Shown: piece by piece, positions 33,163 through 46,985 of the stretch
Layout: every line of letters begins with the position of its first letter
Numbering within the stretch: the first letter of the stretch is position 1
Assembly (NCBI RefSeq): GCF_000002425.4
Contig: NC_037259.1
Coordinates: 3,335,902-3,399,901 of the forward strand
DNA: 64,000 nucleotides
Source: Physcomitrium patens
Lineage: Eukaryota; Streptophyta; Bryopsida; Funariales; Funariaceae
Direction: 5' to 3'
Notes under the pieces: model-generated
The model's input: only the letters and a program-made list of their open reading frames with translations
The model's database searches: none
Told to the model about the DNA's origin: nothing
Translations under genes and position numbers: made by a program

Positions 33163-36100
33163 TTCTGTATATAAATGTGTGTGTGTGTGTGTGTACACAC
33201 ATATGTATATATATATATATTCAAGAGTTATAAGATGGTTTCATAATTTTGTTTGAAATCCATGTCTTCCCCTCCTTTGTAGGAATAGATATATGTATAT
33301 TTATTTTTTTTCAATTTTTGACCTGTGTATGAATTGGAAAAGTTGTGCACACATGCATAAATACCATAACAATTCAAGTGTGCTAATTAATAATGATATT
33401 GTTTCATATATTACAACCGAAATTTGTATATATTTTGAGTGAAACTTTGATTCCTTGATTTTAGGTTATTCTGGTTGCTTGTAAAAGTGAAAATATACCT
33501 GTTCTGTATTTCATAAACTATGATTAAAAGACATGATTTATCACAAGGAAAATTTCATCCAAGCATGATATTCTTTGAATTTTATGTTATCTGATTGTTG
33601 TTTTTTTCGTAAAATTGAATGTGCAAGTTTTATTTTTTATTTTCTTATTTCCTTTATTAGGATGAAAATGTTGAAATATAATTTATGATCTTTTCAGAAA
33701 TAAGCACAGTAAGTCATCCTGAATATTGAGAGATTTAACGTAGTTCAGTCATTGGAATACTAGTTACCTAATTTCTATTAAGAACAGACAAATCTTTTGC
33801 TAAACATTTAAATTTGAATCAATCAAAAATAATATTTTTTGTATTATGTTAAAGGTTTGTAAATGGCTCCTCTTCTTCTTTTCTTCTACTTTTAACTTTT
33901 TATTATTATTATTTTTAATGAATAATCAACAATACAGAATTTTATAAATTGTTATGGAACTGCACTGTTTTGATGTAAACAAAAAAAAAAAAAAAAAAGA
34001 AAAAAAAGGTATCAACAAGTGTTGTTTAGAATATGCTTTTATAATCTTTACAAAATAGAAAAATAAAAGAGGTAAAAAATTGCCATTTCGTTTTTCTGTG
34101 CCAGACTCATAATAATAGCATTAAAAAATTCACATGCAATCTTTGTAATCTAAATTTAAATTTCGATTGTTTACTGTATTATGTGTAATACATTTAAATC
34201 TTGAAACAAAACACCCACACATTAAATCTTTGATTTTGACTTCGGTGAAGAAAAGAAAAAAGCAAAAAGACACCAAAGTCAAAACATGATATATGATATG
34301 CATGTTCTAGACTTATGATAAGATTTTAAAGCGTTTTGCTATATATAAAATCGAGGTTCAATCCCATTCAAAATTGAGTGTTTACTATGATGCTTCAAAA
34401 AGGATAGTGCATATTTGAAAATTTTTAGGGCTTGAATACTTTTTTTAAGTAGATGTGATATGCTAACCTAAAACTTGGAATCATGAATGATATGTAGGAT
34501 AAATCCTTTTCAAAATGGTCAACATTCATTTTTCTAAAGAAAATATTGAGATTTGGACATAATATTTTCATTAAAATGTATACTTGAAATAATGGCCTCA
34601 AATTACATTTGTATGATCCAAATTTTGTCATTTTTCACAACACTTCAAATGTCTCGATATCATAAACGAGGTAAAATCTGTAAACAGGTGAACAGAAATT
34701 TCCTTACGAAATTTGAATACTACAGTAACTCATAAAAATGATGTTTCTAAAAAATCTATTTTATTCTGTTTGAGAGCAATTTTAGACTTTTGAGAAGTAG
34801 AAATGTGACAAAGATCTTTAAAAAATAATAAAATGACACTAGATTATGTGTGATCTTCTATTTGGTTTTTGAAATTTTGAAATTCAATAGCACAATTCAT
34901 AGTGAGGTTGAATTGTTTTTATTATAAGTATTTGTGTGATTGCATAATATATTCGATATTCATGTAGCAACTTTGAAATGTAAATGCTCTTGAAGGTAAG
35001 TTTTATTTTTTATGAAGATGATAAAAATTATTAAATTTATTAATATTTTAAAATTATAAAAATATAATAAAAATAATTTAAAATAGTTAATTTTTATTTT
35101 TATTTTTGCATATTTTTAAAATAATAATAATAATAATAAATAAATAAATTATTTGAATTTACACACTTTTATTTCAATGCAATATGCCCACTTATTACAA
35201 TTCAAAAAAAAAAAAAAAAAAAAAAAAAATCACCCTTTTACACCAAGAGGTTTTCAAAACATAAAAAAATATACATATACCAAAATTTAATTAAAATTTT
35301 ACATTAAAGATATTATTATTCATATTTTTTTTGCTAAAATTGACAGTGAATCTTAAGATAAATACAGATACTAAAATCAATAGTCTACTAATTTATTTTT
35401 AAACCATTTTAAAGAAAATTCAAGAATAATATTAGCTATTTTGATATTTAATTTTAAAACTTTACAACTAAAAATAGTAAACTAATCTTAATGTATAGGT
35501 TTTAAATGATTAACATTATGTTTCAAAAACACCCAAATAATCAATTAATTTTTTTTAAAGATCTAGATTTAGAATTAATAATTGATAAATTCAGATACTT
35601 CTATGTATGCATTCAAAGTTTTATATAATAAAATTTCTTAGTTTACAAGAATAAAAATTTAATATTATACTTTATTGTATATTTTATTTGTTTGGAGTGT
35701 GAGTTTTATGCATTTTAAGGATTTTAAAATGGCCATGTTAAGATGAATTTTTTTTAAACTTCAGTGACCATTGCAAATTTATCATGATGTCTATATATAT
35801 ACATACATACATACATACATACACACATATATATATATATTCCTGAAAAAATATAGGTGCCTATATTTGTTAATGCAATCTTACTAGCAAAGCATATGAT
35901 ATACCATCAACAACTTTCTCTAGTACATTCTTGTTGAATCATGCTCTTCCTACACATTTTCTGCTAATTTAAAATAATAATAACAATAATAATATCTTAA
36001 TAAAAATAATTTCACATACCAATTCAAATACAGAAGTGCATTATAAATCAGACTTCAGCGTACACTGGTACAGCATGCAAAATATGGAAATAGTAAGCGA

Positions 36101-36228
36101 GTCCTTTCACAGTTCAAACCTCGTACAAAAACATAAAAAGACAAAATTATTATGAAAAAGAAAAAGAAAAAGAAAAAACACACGTAAGTAAATGGATTTT
36201 CCCAAAATAGAGGCCCGAAACGGAGCCC
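33163..36228. other. NHX upstream region and AT-rich spacer
   Basis: 33163-33300 is the immediate upstream region of the minus-strand exchanger gene, with CA/TG and TA repeats (33177-33220). No TATA box can be chosen with confidence in such AT-rich DNA. The remainder holds poly-A runs (about 33980-33998, 35203-35229), ATT/AAT and GTAT-type microsatellites (35805-35840), and no recognisable gene. Confidence 0.5.
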
Positions 36229-36481
36229 TCATCCGCGGTGACCCAATCCCGTGCGAGAGGGAGCCGTGGAGTCATTCAAAACCAGATGGCACGCTATAAC
36301 CGACCTCCACTGACCACATGGGACAACGCCGTCTGCCACGTCTGCAAGCACGCCGCCACCTACGCTCATGAGAATTTTCGAGTGCAACTTCGTAGGCTTG
36401 GGCAGAGCCTGATAGCATCTCTTCGAACTGTTCGTCTCCGAGCAACGCCGGTTTGCTATTGTAGCAGCCATTCCATGAGCT
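36229..36481 (+). promoter_or_regulatory. GC-rich upstream region of GST pseudogene
   Basis: Composition switches from AT-rich to about 50% GC at about 36210. Open frames on both strands in this stretch look incidental. Probably the former promoter and leader of the gene starting at 36482. Confidence 0.4.
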
Positions 36482-37870
36482 ATGGCGACGAATGCTGGAC
36501 CTCTGACGCTGTATGTAGACCTCTTGCCGCAACCAGCTCGAGCTGTGTCCTTATTCTGCAGGTACGCAGCAATTTTTATGGATTTTTTTGCTGGGTTTTA
36601 CTGAATTGTAGTGACGATTCAGCTTCGAAGAAGAAGAAGCAGTGGAAGCCGATGGAGAGTCTGGAGGGACGGGTACTTTGGGTCCTCCTTCTTCTGGATT
36701 CTGATGCGTTGTAGCTTTACATAAAGACTCTGTTATCGTGGATTGTGACAGGGTCAACAAGATTCCGCATGAGGAGGTTCATGTGGAGGTGACGAAAGGG
36801 GAATGACGGACGCCGAGATTCAAGAGTGAGTGCCCCCTCCTAGCTGCTGCAGCAGCACAAGCCTCTTGTTGCCAGGGTCTCGTGAAGCGGTTTAAGTCTC
36901 GAAGTTTGTCAGATTATTTCGATCATTAGTAAGGTCAGAGAAAACGGTTGCGCTAATTGGATTGGTCAATGTGGTTGCAGAGATTAATCCCATGGGTTAA
37001 GTTCCCACAATCGTCGACGATGGATTCAAGCTCCACGAGAGGTACGTGGGTTTTGTTGTTCACCTCTAAATCCTGTTTTGATCGACGCTTCAAGGTGAGT
37101 GTGGTTCCTCTTTTGTTTGCCGCAACTATTTTTCGAAACCTGGATCATGGTATTTGATGTTTGTCGGAGAACCCCATGATTTTAGCCGTCTTCTTCACAA
37201 TGCAGCCATGCAATTCTAAGATACCTAGCAACAACGCGCGACGTAGCTGATCACTGGTACCCCAAAGACCCGAAGAGGCGGGCGCTTATTGACAGTGTCG
37301 TAGATTGGCATCACTTACATCTTCGCCGCAATGCATGTACGTCAGCATAATTGAACTCTAACTTTGAAATTTTAAACTTCACATCTCAACCGAATAATTG
37401 TACGTTGAGTAGCTCATTATCAACGTCTCCTGTGGATGTTTGTGGCAGTTCTCCTTGTCATGCACCGCGTGATTTCGCTGTTGCCTGGTATTCCGAAGGG
37501 TATATATCCTGAGCACGATGAGGCTGTTGCAAAGGAGTCCAAAACCGGACTAGACCATGCTCTTGATTACATTGACACAGTCCTCCTGAAGGGACCCAAT
37601 GGGTTCTTAGAAAATGCAGAGGAAGTGTCCATTGCCGACTTGAGCCTTGTTTGTGAAATCAAGCAACTTCTAGTACCATTGTGCCCCCTTTCTGTTTCTT
37701 GCACAAGCCTGTGGTTGGCTTCTCGGCATGTTTCTGGCCTTGGAAAGCGCTCTTCCAGCCAGCCGTTTCCTGGCCTATCAAGCTATGGTTACCTAAACAG
37801 TTCCTCTCTCAATGATCAAAATTTTACTTTCATGGATAAAATTTTGCTTTCACTTCATCAACGAGAGTGA
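36482..37870 (+). pseudogene. Theta-class glutathione S-transferase, two in-frame stops
   Basis: Theta GSTs conjugate or reduce peroxides with glutathione in cytosol, peroxisome or nucleus. Exons by phase: 36482-36561 (LTLYVDLLPQPARAVSLFCR; the family's catalytic Ser corresponds to the SQPAR position, here P), 36752-36825, 36981-37041, 37206-37336 and 37449 onwards. The glutathione-site blocks INPMG and FKLHES are present, then ILRYLATTRDVADHWYP, SVVDWHHLHLRRN and, in the C-terminal domain, IADLSLVCEIKQLL. Two stops break it: TGA at 36804-36806 (where R would be expected in KGE-x-RTP) and TAA at 36998-37000 (K/Q in NPMGKVP). After CEIKQLL (about 37671) the family sequence is lost, although the frame stays open to 37870, so the C-terminal exon is missing or unrecognised. 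Splice sites are intact, so decay looks recent. Sequencing error at both stops is less likely but not excluded. Confidence 0.82.
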
Positions 37871-38600
37871 TGACTTGTGTTCACAAGACAATTTAAAGTG
37901 GGAGTTTATAAGACCTGTTTTTGTGTTTAATTGAAATGCACATATTTTAGTTTTGTAAGTTTGCAAAATGTACCGTATGCAAATTAAGACAAGTTAGTGT
38001 GCCAAAGTTAAGAAGTTGTGTTTTAAAAGAATTTTATTTCATTGCACACAAAGAAGTGTATTTTAAATCAAACAAGTTTGGATATTTCTTTGTATGCAAT
38101 TTAATTTATTATTTTTAATAGAAGGTAATACAATTTACACCAATGAATCTTAATATAATATATAGCTCTAATTTTATAGAAACAAACGCTTGATTTTAAG
38201 TAAATATTATATTAATATGACTTTACTTTAGATTTTCTAAAAAACTATATTAGTTTTATATTTTTTATTTTTTTGTAGAAAGTTGATATACAGTATATTG
38301 TTATGAAATAAACATTTGAAAACTAAATGTATGTATAAATAACAATCAATCAAACTTGAACGATCTCAAACAATTTGGTTGAAAAACTAAAAAAACATAG
38401 TCAAAAAAAGTATTTCTCCTACTTAATAGAAAAAATATATTACACTTTTGTTTTTAGAAGTTTAAATTATTTTAAAAGTGCAAAAAATATCCTAAATCAA
38501 AATATGTATTTTATACTATTTTGATGAATGTATGTTTAAATTTTTTTTAAAAAAATCTTCTACCGCTGCATCTATTTGAAAATAACATCGAAATACAAAA
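37871..38600. other. AT-rich spacer
   Basis: No coding or RNA feature recognised. Confidence 0.5.
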
Positions 38601-38993
38601 GGGAATTGATATATGTATTGGGGTTTTTATTGATTGGGTTTTAATTACAATATCTTATTAAACAGCACATTATTTTAACACATAATTTATTGTGTTAAAA
38701 AATAAATATAAATATATTCATGTTTATCATTGATAAGTGTTAAAACTAAGTTAACATACCACATTCATAAATTGATATATGTACATATTATCAAGATTAT
38801 GTGTACACATATCAAATTAACATAATATCTTTAAATTGATATATATACACAATATCTTATTGTGCATTACAATTAAGTGTACATATGTTAGTTTAAAAAA
38901 AGATTATATATTAAAATTGTGTGGTTTACAATAAGATATAGTGACCGAAATCCAAGCAATTTAGTAAAAACCCCAATCAATATATCAATTCCC
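38601..38993. mobile_element. Non-autonomous Mutator-like MITE, 393 bp
   Basis: The terminal inverted repeats begin GGGAATTGATATAT at 38601 and, on the other strand, at 38993. The first 28 or so bases differ at two positions, and weaker similarity continues to about 62-70 bases (both repeats include TATCTTATT). Flanks AATACAAAA (38592-38600) and AATATAAAA (38994-39002) form a 9-bp duplication with one C/T difference, the size typical of Mutator-like elements. There is no coding capacity. Confidence 0.8.
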
Positions 38994-39797
38994 AATATAA
39001 AATCCATGAACCAATAACATTTAGTGGAACATATTATTAAAAAGAATATCTTCATTTTTGCATTTATGCATCTATTCCAATTTCTTGTGAAATAATGCTT
39101 TAAAAAGGCAATAATGTTAACAAACATCAAAATTACAAATGCACATTTTAAAAAATATTGAATTTCCGCACTTTCAAATCATTGCCTTGGAGTTTGATGA
39201 TACTTTGAGCGTCCAATAAAAGCAATCAAGTCTCAGCAGTTTAAGATTGGATTAAGATTAGATGCTCTATCTTTGATTAACAGCACTTGAACTACCGTTC
39301 TTCATGATGTTAAACATGCATTCAATGTCCTTGAGGAAATGTGCAAGTTCCATGCATATGGAATAGAAATTTGCTCGCAGTGCTTGTACCAATTGGAGCT
39401 TGTGGACAAAAAAACGCTTGTGAAATCACATGAAGTTGTCTCCAGTGTCTCCACTCCTCGAGGCCGACTAGCTTCCTTCACTTCTTCTTCCTTGATCATA
39501 AGAAGAGAAGCCATAAAAAGGGATCCAACAAGCTACAGCAGAGTCTGACTATCTGTCACTGATGGGGTACTGAAGGCAAAACAATGTAAAACCCCAAGTC
39601 ATGGTTCCAAAATGGTTTGATTCCTACTACTTGGCATGTTCAATGACTGCACTGACATGTTGAAAAACTTGAACGACGGAAGGAAGGACCCAATTCCTAC
39701 TTCAGATATTCTGAATTGATGTTTTTGACAGTGCAAGCTCATTTGATACCAGATGATGAAATACCTCAAGGCAAAAATACCGTTTGTATGTGCTCTA
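38994..39797. other. Spacer downstream of LRR gene, with an unassigned GC-richer patch
   Basis: 39160-39560 is less AT-rich and open on both strands for about 70 codons (39302-39514 minus, 39339-39548 plus). I recognise no domain in either. It may be an exon of an unknown gene, or degraded sequence once linked to the LRR receptor. 39600-39797 is probably the LRR gene's 3' untranslated region. Confidence 0.4.
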
Positions 39798-40688
39798 TCA
39801 ATCATACTCAGGAACAAGCTGCGATATCTTCCCCTCCTCTGCAGCAAGTCGCTGCTCCGTGACCCTTAACCATACACACACGGCAGTGAAGCTCACAATC
39901 AAGCTGAGGAATCCACTGCCAAGGCCTATCCCGACGATTGCCAGTATAGAGAGGGTACGGCTCTTTGGATAGGGAAGTGGGAAGCCATATAGTCTTGGAT
40001 TTCCCTCAAACGAGGAGGCATTGAACCTGGGTCGCCCGTCGGAGGTGTTGGAAAGCCCTGTAGGTATGGGCCCTACCAGATCATTGTGGGAGACGTCCAA
40101 AATCTGGAGCTTCTGAAGGGTCGCCAGGGCAGTTGAAACCTCCCCGGAGAAGCGGTTGTGCTCCAGATCAAGCTCATGAAGGTAGGAACAGTTGGCGATT
40201 TCCGGAGGGATAGGTCCTGATATCTGGTTGTGGCTCACATTCAAGGTCATAAGGTAGGATAGCATTCCCAGTTCGGAGGGTAACGTTCCTGTGAGAGAGT
40301 TTTGGGACAAGTCAAGGATGCCCAGGTTCCTACAGAGCGAGAGATTGGGGGAGATCATGCCTGTCAGTCCCTTGTCGCTGAGAAACAGTGACACCACCCT
40401 GCTGCTACTGCATGTTATCCCCACAAACGTAGCTCTCTGTCCATCTTGTGTTGTGTTGCAAGGGAATGCAGTGTCGGTCCAATTGTTGAACAGTGCAGGG
40501 TCGGAGCTTTTGGCCATGGACTGGAAGCCGTGTAAGCACGCAATGTCATCCTCGTTGGGCTGAGCAAGTGCTAGTTCCGGAATGGAGACTAGAATTGAAA
40601 ATAGAGCCAGGTACGATACCGACGTTGTAAGTAGCCACAAGCCTGTATCGGAGCCGCGAGTAAACTTCATGGTGAGCGGGATATTCAC
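39798..40688 (-). CDS. LRR receptor-like membrane protein lacking a kinase domain
   Basis: 296-codon single exon. It has a signal peptide (hydrophobic about 17-42, to LALAQ), an LRR N-terminal cap with paired cysteines (C51, then C77 and C93), about five LRRs (residues about 98-215, e.g. [20 protein letters not shown]), then a transmembrane segment (about 246-273) and a short cytosolic tail ending LVPEYD. The layout and juxtamembrane region resemble BIR-type LRR receptor kinases (BAK1-interacting, often with inactive kinases). There the sequence would continue into a kinase domain, but a TGA follows EYD and I found no kinase sequence in the next 500 bases. It may be a truncated receptor-like protein acting as co-receptor or decoy, or a recent 3' truncation. 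The first Met is at 40688; a second in-frame Met at 40670 also gives a good signal peptide. Confidence 0.85.
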   Translation of the reverse strand: MNIPLTMKFTRGSDTGLWLLTTSVSYLALFSILVSIPELALAQPNEDDIACLHGFQSMAKSSDPALFNNWTDTAFPCNTTQDGQRATFVGITCSSSRVVSLFLSDKGLTGMISPNLSLCRNLGILDLSQNSLTGTLPSELGMLSYLMTLNVSHNQISGPIPPEIANCSYLHELDLEHNRFSGEVSTALATLQKLQILDVSHNDLVGPIPTGLSNTSDGRPRFNASSFEGNPRLYGFPLPYPKSRTLSILAIVGIGLGSGFLSLIVSFTAVCVWLRVTEQRLAAEEGKISQLVPEYD

Positions 40689-41810
40689 GAGCTCTCACTT
40701 GAATCTGCGCTAGGTATTACGACGATCATGACTAATACTACAGCACTGTCTTCATCCGCATCCTGTCAAGAGCAGGTTAGAGTATATCTCATGTGTAGCT
40801 AAATCTCTAAGGCACCACCTGTTCTTACATATCGTTGCACATCAGATTATCTATAATAAGCACCTATTCGTCAACGCCCTCATACAATGATTCCACCTGA
40901 ATAGTAATAAGTCAGAAAGAGAAGGGAGATAAAATGAAAAAAATAGAACAAAGGCTTCCAAAAGTTATCAACTCACGTGCAATGAAACAGACCGTTCTGG
41001 TCCATGATATGAACTAGGAAAAATCCCACCTAGTCACCATCACAAGTCACCATTAGTCACGAGAATGGCGTGATGCCTATGAGACCTCAACCAAAGGTTA
41101 TTATCAAATTGGGAAGAAGAGAAAAGGAGCAAAAGAAAACCCTAAACATCGACAGGAGAAGAACTCCCATTGTGAGCTACCCGCAAGAGTGAAACGACCG
41201 GGAGTGTTCTCATACCTGCAAACTTAGCAACTCCTCACCATGATTGGAGTTTTATCCATGACGAGATACGACACAGGTACCCACAGCAGCAGAAAAACGC
41301 AATCTCGTCCCACGACCATGACCCTCGCGCCCAACCCAATTCTGCTACTCCGCTGGAAAACGCAAATTTACACCAGAAAGTTTGACCCTTGTGTCTCACT
41401 CCGATCACCCTATCACACTCCTTGTACGAGACTCGTCATCCAGACATCAAAAACTTCCCCTTCTCTTCAGTGTTGTTGTACTGTGTTGTAAGAATACTTC
41501 AAGCCCGAGAGCAAGCTCCACATGAGGCATGGTTGAGTCCGCGTGGGAGAGGCTTTTCCTTTGCTGGGCAGCGATTCTTCATTCCCATGGCCAATGAGAC
41601 GCAACAAGTGTGTCTGTGTCTGCGCGGGAGCGTGCACAGCCAGTTCTCATAGGGCTCTCCAACGGTGATAGGAGGATGCCGCGGCCACACCCCTGCGCGC
41701 ACCGCGCGTTTGCGTCTGCGTCAGTCCCGGGCGTTGGCGTTACCGCCATCCTCCAGTTCATGGGAAAGTATCGTGATTGCATGATTTCTTCCAAGGAATT
41801 AAATTAAAGT
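40689..41810 (-). promoter_or_regulatory. Upstream region of LRR gene, GC-rich at 41500-41760
   Basis: Moderate-GC sequence upstream of the minus-strand LRR gene, with a CpG-rich core at about 41520-41750. This probably includes the leader and promoter. Short open frames on both strands look incidental, and none matches a known family. Confidence 0.4.
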
Positions 41811-42774
41811 TATGTGAAGTGGGTAGAGAGCTCGATTTGATGTTGATTCTATGTTCTCCTTCATTCTGTTGTCTTAATTGTGTTTAGAATTGACAATGCT
41901 TTACTTTTTAGCCAATCCCAAAAAGATTGTAGCCATTTAATTGTATTCTTTATATATATATATATATATATATAAGTGTGTGTGTGTGTGTGTATGTATG
42001 AATGTATGCTTATCAAAAAGAATATTGCTTAATTATAACCCCCATGGATGGAAATTGTGTAATCTATACAAGGTTTTAGAATTTTAAGTGGAGTTATGTA
42101 ATTTTATAATTCCTAAGTTATACACAAATGCAAGAGATAAGATGCTTTTGTAAGAAATTGATCTGGCTTTGCTAAGATTGCTAATTCAAAGTTTAGGGAG
42201 GTGAGTGAAGATTTTGTTTAAATTCTATTGCAATTTGAACGGGTTGTTTTGTTGATCAAAAGGTGGGATTGAATAGTAAACTTAATAGGATTTCTTTAAG
42301 AATTGTAATTTGAGTGAATAATGACTTTATGAGAGTTTTAAAAAATTATGTTTGATTTGGGTGGCTTTGGATTTTTTGAAATAAATAAAGAATTATTTTT
42401 TAGAAAATTTTGTAAGTTTTGTAATAGATCTATTGACAAAAATTTGTAGGTTTGTCAAAATAGTTGTCTTAAATGTACATTTTAAATATAAATTTAGTTG
42501 GATGGTCAAATAAAAGTTTCTTGAAATTCAAGTGTATTAGGGTCTTAAAAATTAGACTTTGAAGGTCAATGGGAGTTTTTATATTTATAAAAAAAATTCT
42601 TGTTGAATTGAAATGTTTTTTTGTAAGCTAATACTTCTATTAGTTTCTAACACATATGCAAATTTTTAAAGCAAGTGAATAGTGCAAATAAGAGCTATTG
42701 ACGTTAGGAGATTAATATCAAGGTTAGAAAATGACATTAAAGATCAAAGTAGATTAAGAACTTTATCTATTAAT

Positions 42775-42810
<36 letters not shown>

Positions 42811-45339
42811 TTTTTATTATTGATTTAAATTAATAGATAGAAAAGTTTATAGATTTTGAATTAAAAATTAAAAATTAAATAGACTAATGATTATTGAGGT
42901 TTTAAATCTACTAAATAGTTAGGTTAAAATTAGATGGATTTGGTTAGGAAAAGATTATAGTTTATTTGAATATTAACAAGATTGTATTAGTTTTTTTAGC
43001 ATTTATTTAGGATTTAATTAGGATTTAATTATAATTTATTTAAGATATCTTTAGAGTTTGGTTATGATTTTGTAAGATTTACTTAAGATTTGAAAAGGTT
43101 CAATAAAAAATTATTTAATATTTCTTTACGTTTTTGTGATTTTTTAAAGATTTTATTATTATTATTATTATTATTGGATTTTATCAGAATTATTAAAATT
43201 CGATTAAGATTTGTTTAAAAAATTATTAGAATTGTAAGATTCTTATTTAGGTGCAAAAGACAAGTTTATCTTCTATAACCAAAAGTATGGTGTATTTTCA
43301 AACAAGACAACTTATAATACAATATTGTAACTGAAGATTGTTTGTTGATCAACAAGTTAGCACTTATTTAAGATATAAGCACAAATATAAAAGTCTATTT
43401 CAATTCTAGTTTAGAACAAAATTCCTAAGAGTTAAAGTTTTTTTTTTTTTGTGGTGTTGATGATATATATTTTTAAACCATAAATTTAGATGAATATTAT
43501 TTTCTGCACAATCACAAAAGAAATTATTATCTCTTTTTTTTTTTCAATTCACAAACTTTATATTTTAATTCAATTCTTTAGATATAAGAACATTAGGAAA
43601 AATTTAGAAAAGCTTTGAAGAGATTGATAAGATTACCTATACTTTAGAAGTAATTGCAATAGATAATGAGTTTGTGACAATCTCTAATCATAAAAATCAA
43701 ACTATAGGCATTGCTAAAAATTATATTTTGGCTTTGACTAAGACACAAGTTTGACATTATAGGCTTATTTTTCTTTGATTAGTTTTTGATTTTTTCATAT
43801 TTGACAATAATAACAACAAAATAGGGCATTGAAAAAAAATATAAAAACAAATTTTATTATTAGGCTGAGATCATGGCTATATAATATAAAGATATAATAT
43901 CATAAATCTTAGTATTGATTTCTTCCTTGATAATGGTGAGATTATTGTTAATAATTGCAGTCTCTGCTATTGTCTTGTATAAAGTCTAGTCCAAAAATAC
44001 ACTAGGCATCTAGTTGTGGAAGAATCTTGATTTATCTTGAAGTTCATCTTATAATCAAAAAGAATATATGAGGTGTTAAAAAACACCCCTCTTAGCAATC
44101 AAGACACTATTAAAATCTTTAAGTTAATTAATTTTTATCAATCAATCTATCAATTATTATTTAATGGATGATGTTAGATAATTTTTGGTATAATTTAGAA
44201 AAATTATTGATCTTTATATACTTTTTTATCTAATAGCCCCGTTACAACACAACTCTTTTATCTAATAGCCCTGTTACAACACAACACCTTGGCAATTTCC
44301 ATCTCACCTATAATTTTCGAAATTGTAAGTGTCATCTTAATTCAAAAGGTTGATGATCTGCATATAAGTCTAAACAATAAATGCATAAATAAGTAACTTT
44401 TTTTTTATTGTCAAGCCTATATTCATTTGTTTCTTGTAAAATAAATTAATCTTTAAATTTTAAAATGTCATATATTTTTTAATTAAGTATAAAAAAAAGA
44501 AAGCTTATAAGTTTATAAACTATGTACAACTTTTATTCCAACAAAAATTATCAAGTAAGTAAGGAATATTATTTGACGAATATAAATTACATAGAATATC
44601 TAGGTATATATAAAATTAAAGGTTGGTCTTGGAATTCATTAAAAATAATAATAATAATATAAAATTATATATATATATATATAAGATTCATTTGCAGGTT
44701 GATGATTATTTTTTAGCATTATCTATGTAGATATTAGTTTAATTAGTGGTCCTTGTAATGAAATCAATTTTGGTCATTTAATCATTTATTTGAAATGATT
44801 AATTAAAATTTGAGGTTCAAATAAACATATCAAATATTATATTAATTTCAGATTTCATGTACTTGTTCTTATTTTTTTTTAAACTAAAGATTCTAATTAA
44901 ATAATGTGTTTCTATTGCAATGTTGCTAGATAAATCCATGTTGTTACTAAGTTTTAAAAAATTAAATAATTTTATTACAATATACAAGAACTTTTGATTT
45001 AAGTGAGTTTTTTTTAAGAAAAAACTTTTTGCTTCTTGTAAAATAATTAAATGCCAAAATCCAATTAAAAACTAAAAACTAATAAAATATTGTAGATAGT
45101 GAATTCTATATCGAAATGCATTAAAAAAAAATTTAAAATAAATAAATAAATATATATATATATATATATGTATAAAATAATATTGTATTAAAATTAAAAA
45201 TTCATGTAGTTTTAAGAAAATAATAAAGCTTGATTCATATGCTTTTATTTTATAATAAGATTTATTAATAAAAATAATTAATCAATTTTTTAAATTTAAA
45301 ATCAAGAAATGAAAATTTATATGATTTAATTATTTGATA

Positions 45340-45373
<34 letters not shown>

Positions 45374-46985
45374 CATCATAAAAGTTCTATTCATTGTAGC
45401 AATGCCAAATAGTTTGTATTAATTTGAACTTGTTACAAATACACACAAATTAGACTCCATGCAATTTAGTAGAGAAGAAATAAAGATGAAAGTGGTTTAT
45501 TTAAAAATAGATAATTATTGATAGTTATCTATTTTAACAATATATAGAGGTGAAAAAATAATCTAATATTTTTAAAATTAAATCAAATTTCAAAAAATTT
45601 ATGAAAATATTATCTGGAATGTTTGGCTGTAATTTAATTTTTAAAATTAATGGTTTAAAAAATCTATATGGATGCAAAAAAAAAAATCTTTGTTTAAAAA
45701 TAATTTCAACAAGATTGCAAAATTTCTTTTAAAACTTGCTACATTAATTTTTTCTAAAAATATTAAATTAAATTTATGTCAACAAGAACTACTGATTTTA
45801 AAAATTAAATACATGATTTTTCTAGTTTCAAATGAACCATTTGTTACTAATCATAAATCATATATATTTTTTTTTTGGTGAATAATAAGAGCATTTAAAG
45901 AAGACATCCAATAACATTCTTGTTCTCATCTACAATAAATAATGTTAAATACAATTCGTATAAAATATCTAAATTATTTTTTCTAAATATATCTTGGTAA
46001 TCTCTGTAGTATTTTAATTTTTTAATAAAATATTTATATGGATAAGATTCATGATTTTTATTTTAAAAATTGAAATTATAAAACATGTATTCTTATTTTT
46101 AACTTCCAAAATTGCTCTTAATTTTAAAAATAATAATTTACTTCTTTTTATGGTAAAATTATATGTTAGTTTTAAGCCTAGTTTAAATTCTAATTTATAT
46201 ATACTATTTCTTTAATTTGGTTAAATTATTATATTTTAATTAAAGGTTATAAATTAAAGAAAATTGAAGCAAGAGGCTACAATTGCAACTATTGAATTTT
46301 AATTTCTAAGATAAAATATTAAAATTTTAAAGGCTTTTAATTGGTCAAAGAATTTCAAAAAGTGAAGATTTAAAGACATAGAATTAAAAGAGTTAGATAT
46401 CAAAGTTGGAAATTATAATTATTTTAGAAATCTAAGTATGAGAGTACAGATTTTTAGCACTCATAATGGTTTGAGGATAATAAAGTGATTTAATAGAATA
46501 AAACAAATGTGCTTAATGTATTATTCATATCTTCTATTATAATTTATTACCAATAATTCTGCTTTGTTTGGATTTTGATTGGTTATAAATGATTGTATGT
46601 TTTTTTAGTATGATGTTTTTAGAATACAATCTAAACAACTTAAACTAATTCAATGCAATTATTTGTGACAAACAAGACTTTGAGATAAAAAACCAAAAAA
46701 AAAGAAAAAAGAAAATCAAAAACTCCATCATCTTTAAATTTACATGAAAATATATTTTATGAATTAGATTTTAAAATCCATGAGGATTTTGGCCAAGAAA
46801 ATTTTAATGTATTTTTTGAAATGTTTTTTTGACACTATAACTTATTTTTAAATTAAAAAACTTATATTTAAAAATAAATTCTTATAATAGCAATAAAGTC
46901 GTGGTTGTCATAAAACTTCTAATAAGTTTATATATCATAAAAATAAATAAATAAATAATAAAGGTTATAATATGGTAATTAAAAA
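41811..46985. other. AT-rich intergenic DNA
   Basis: Almost entirely A+T with TA/TG and ATT microsatellites (41950-41993, 42778-42804, 43155-43175, 45347-45372). A 32-bp tandem repeat lies at about 44225-44287 (TCTAATAGCCC...TTACAACACAAC twice). No gene-like frame; any transposon coding sequence is decayed beyond recognition by eye. Confidence 0.5.

Noticed and set aside
32941-33198. Start of the exchanger at 33198 (MYTHTHTH...)
   Set aside because: The extra residues come from a CA microsatellite; ATG at 33162 gives the family-like N-terminus.
41240-41807. Several 65-87-codon open frames on both strands
   Set aside because: They overlap each other in a CpG-rich stretch upstream of the LRR gene and match no family I know.
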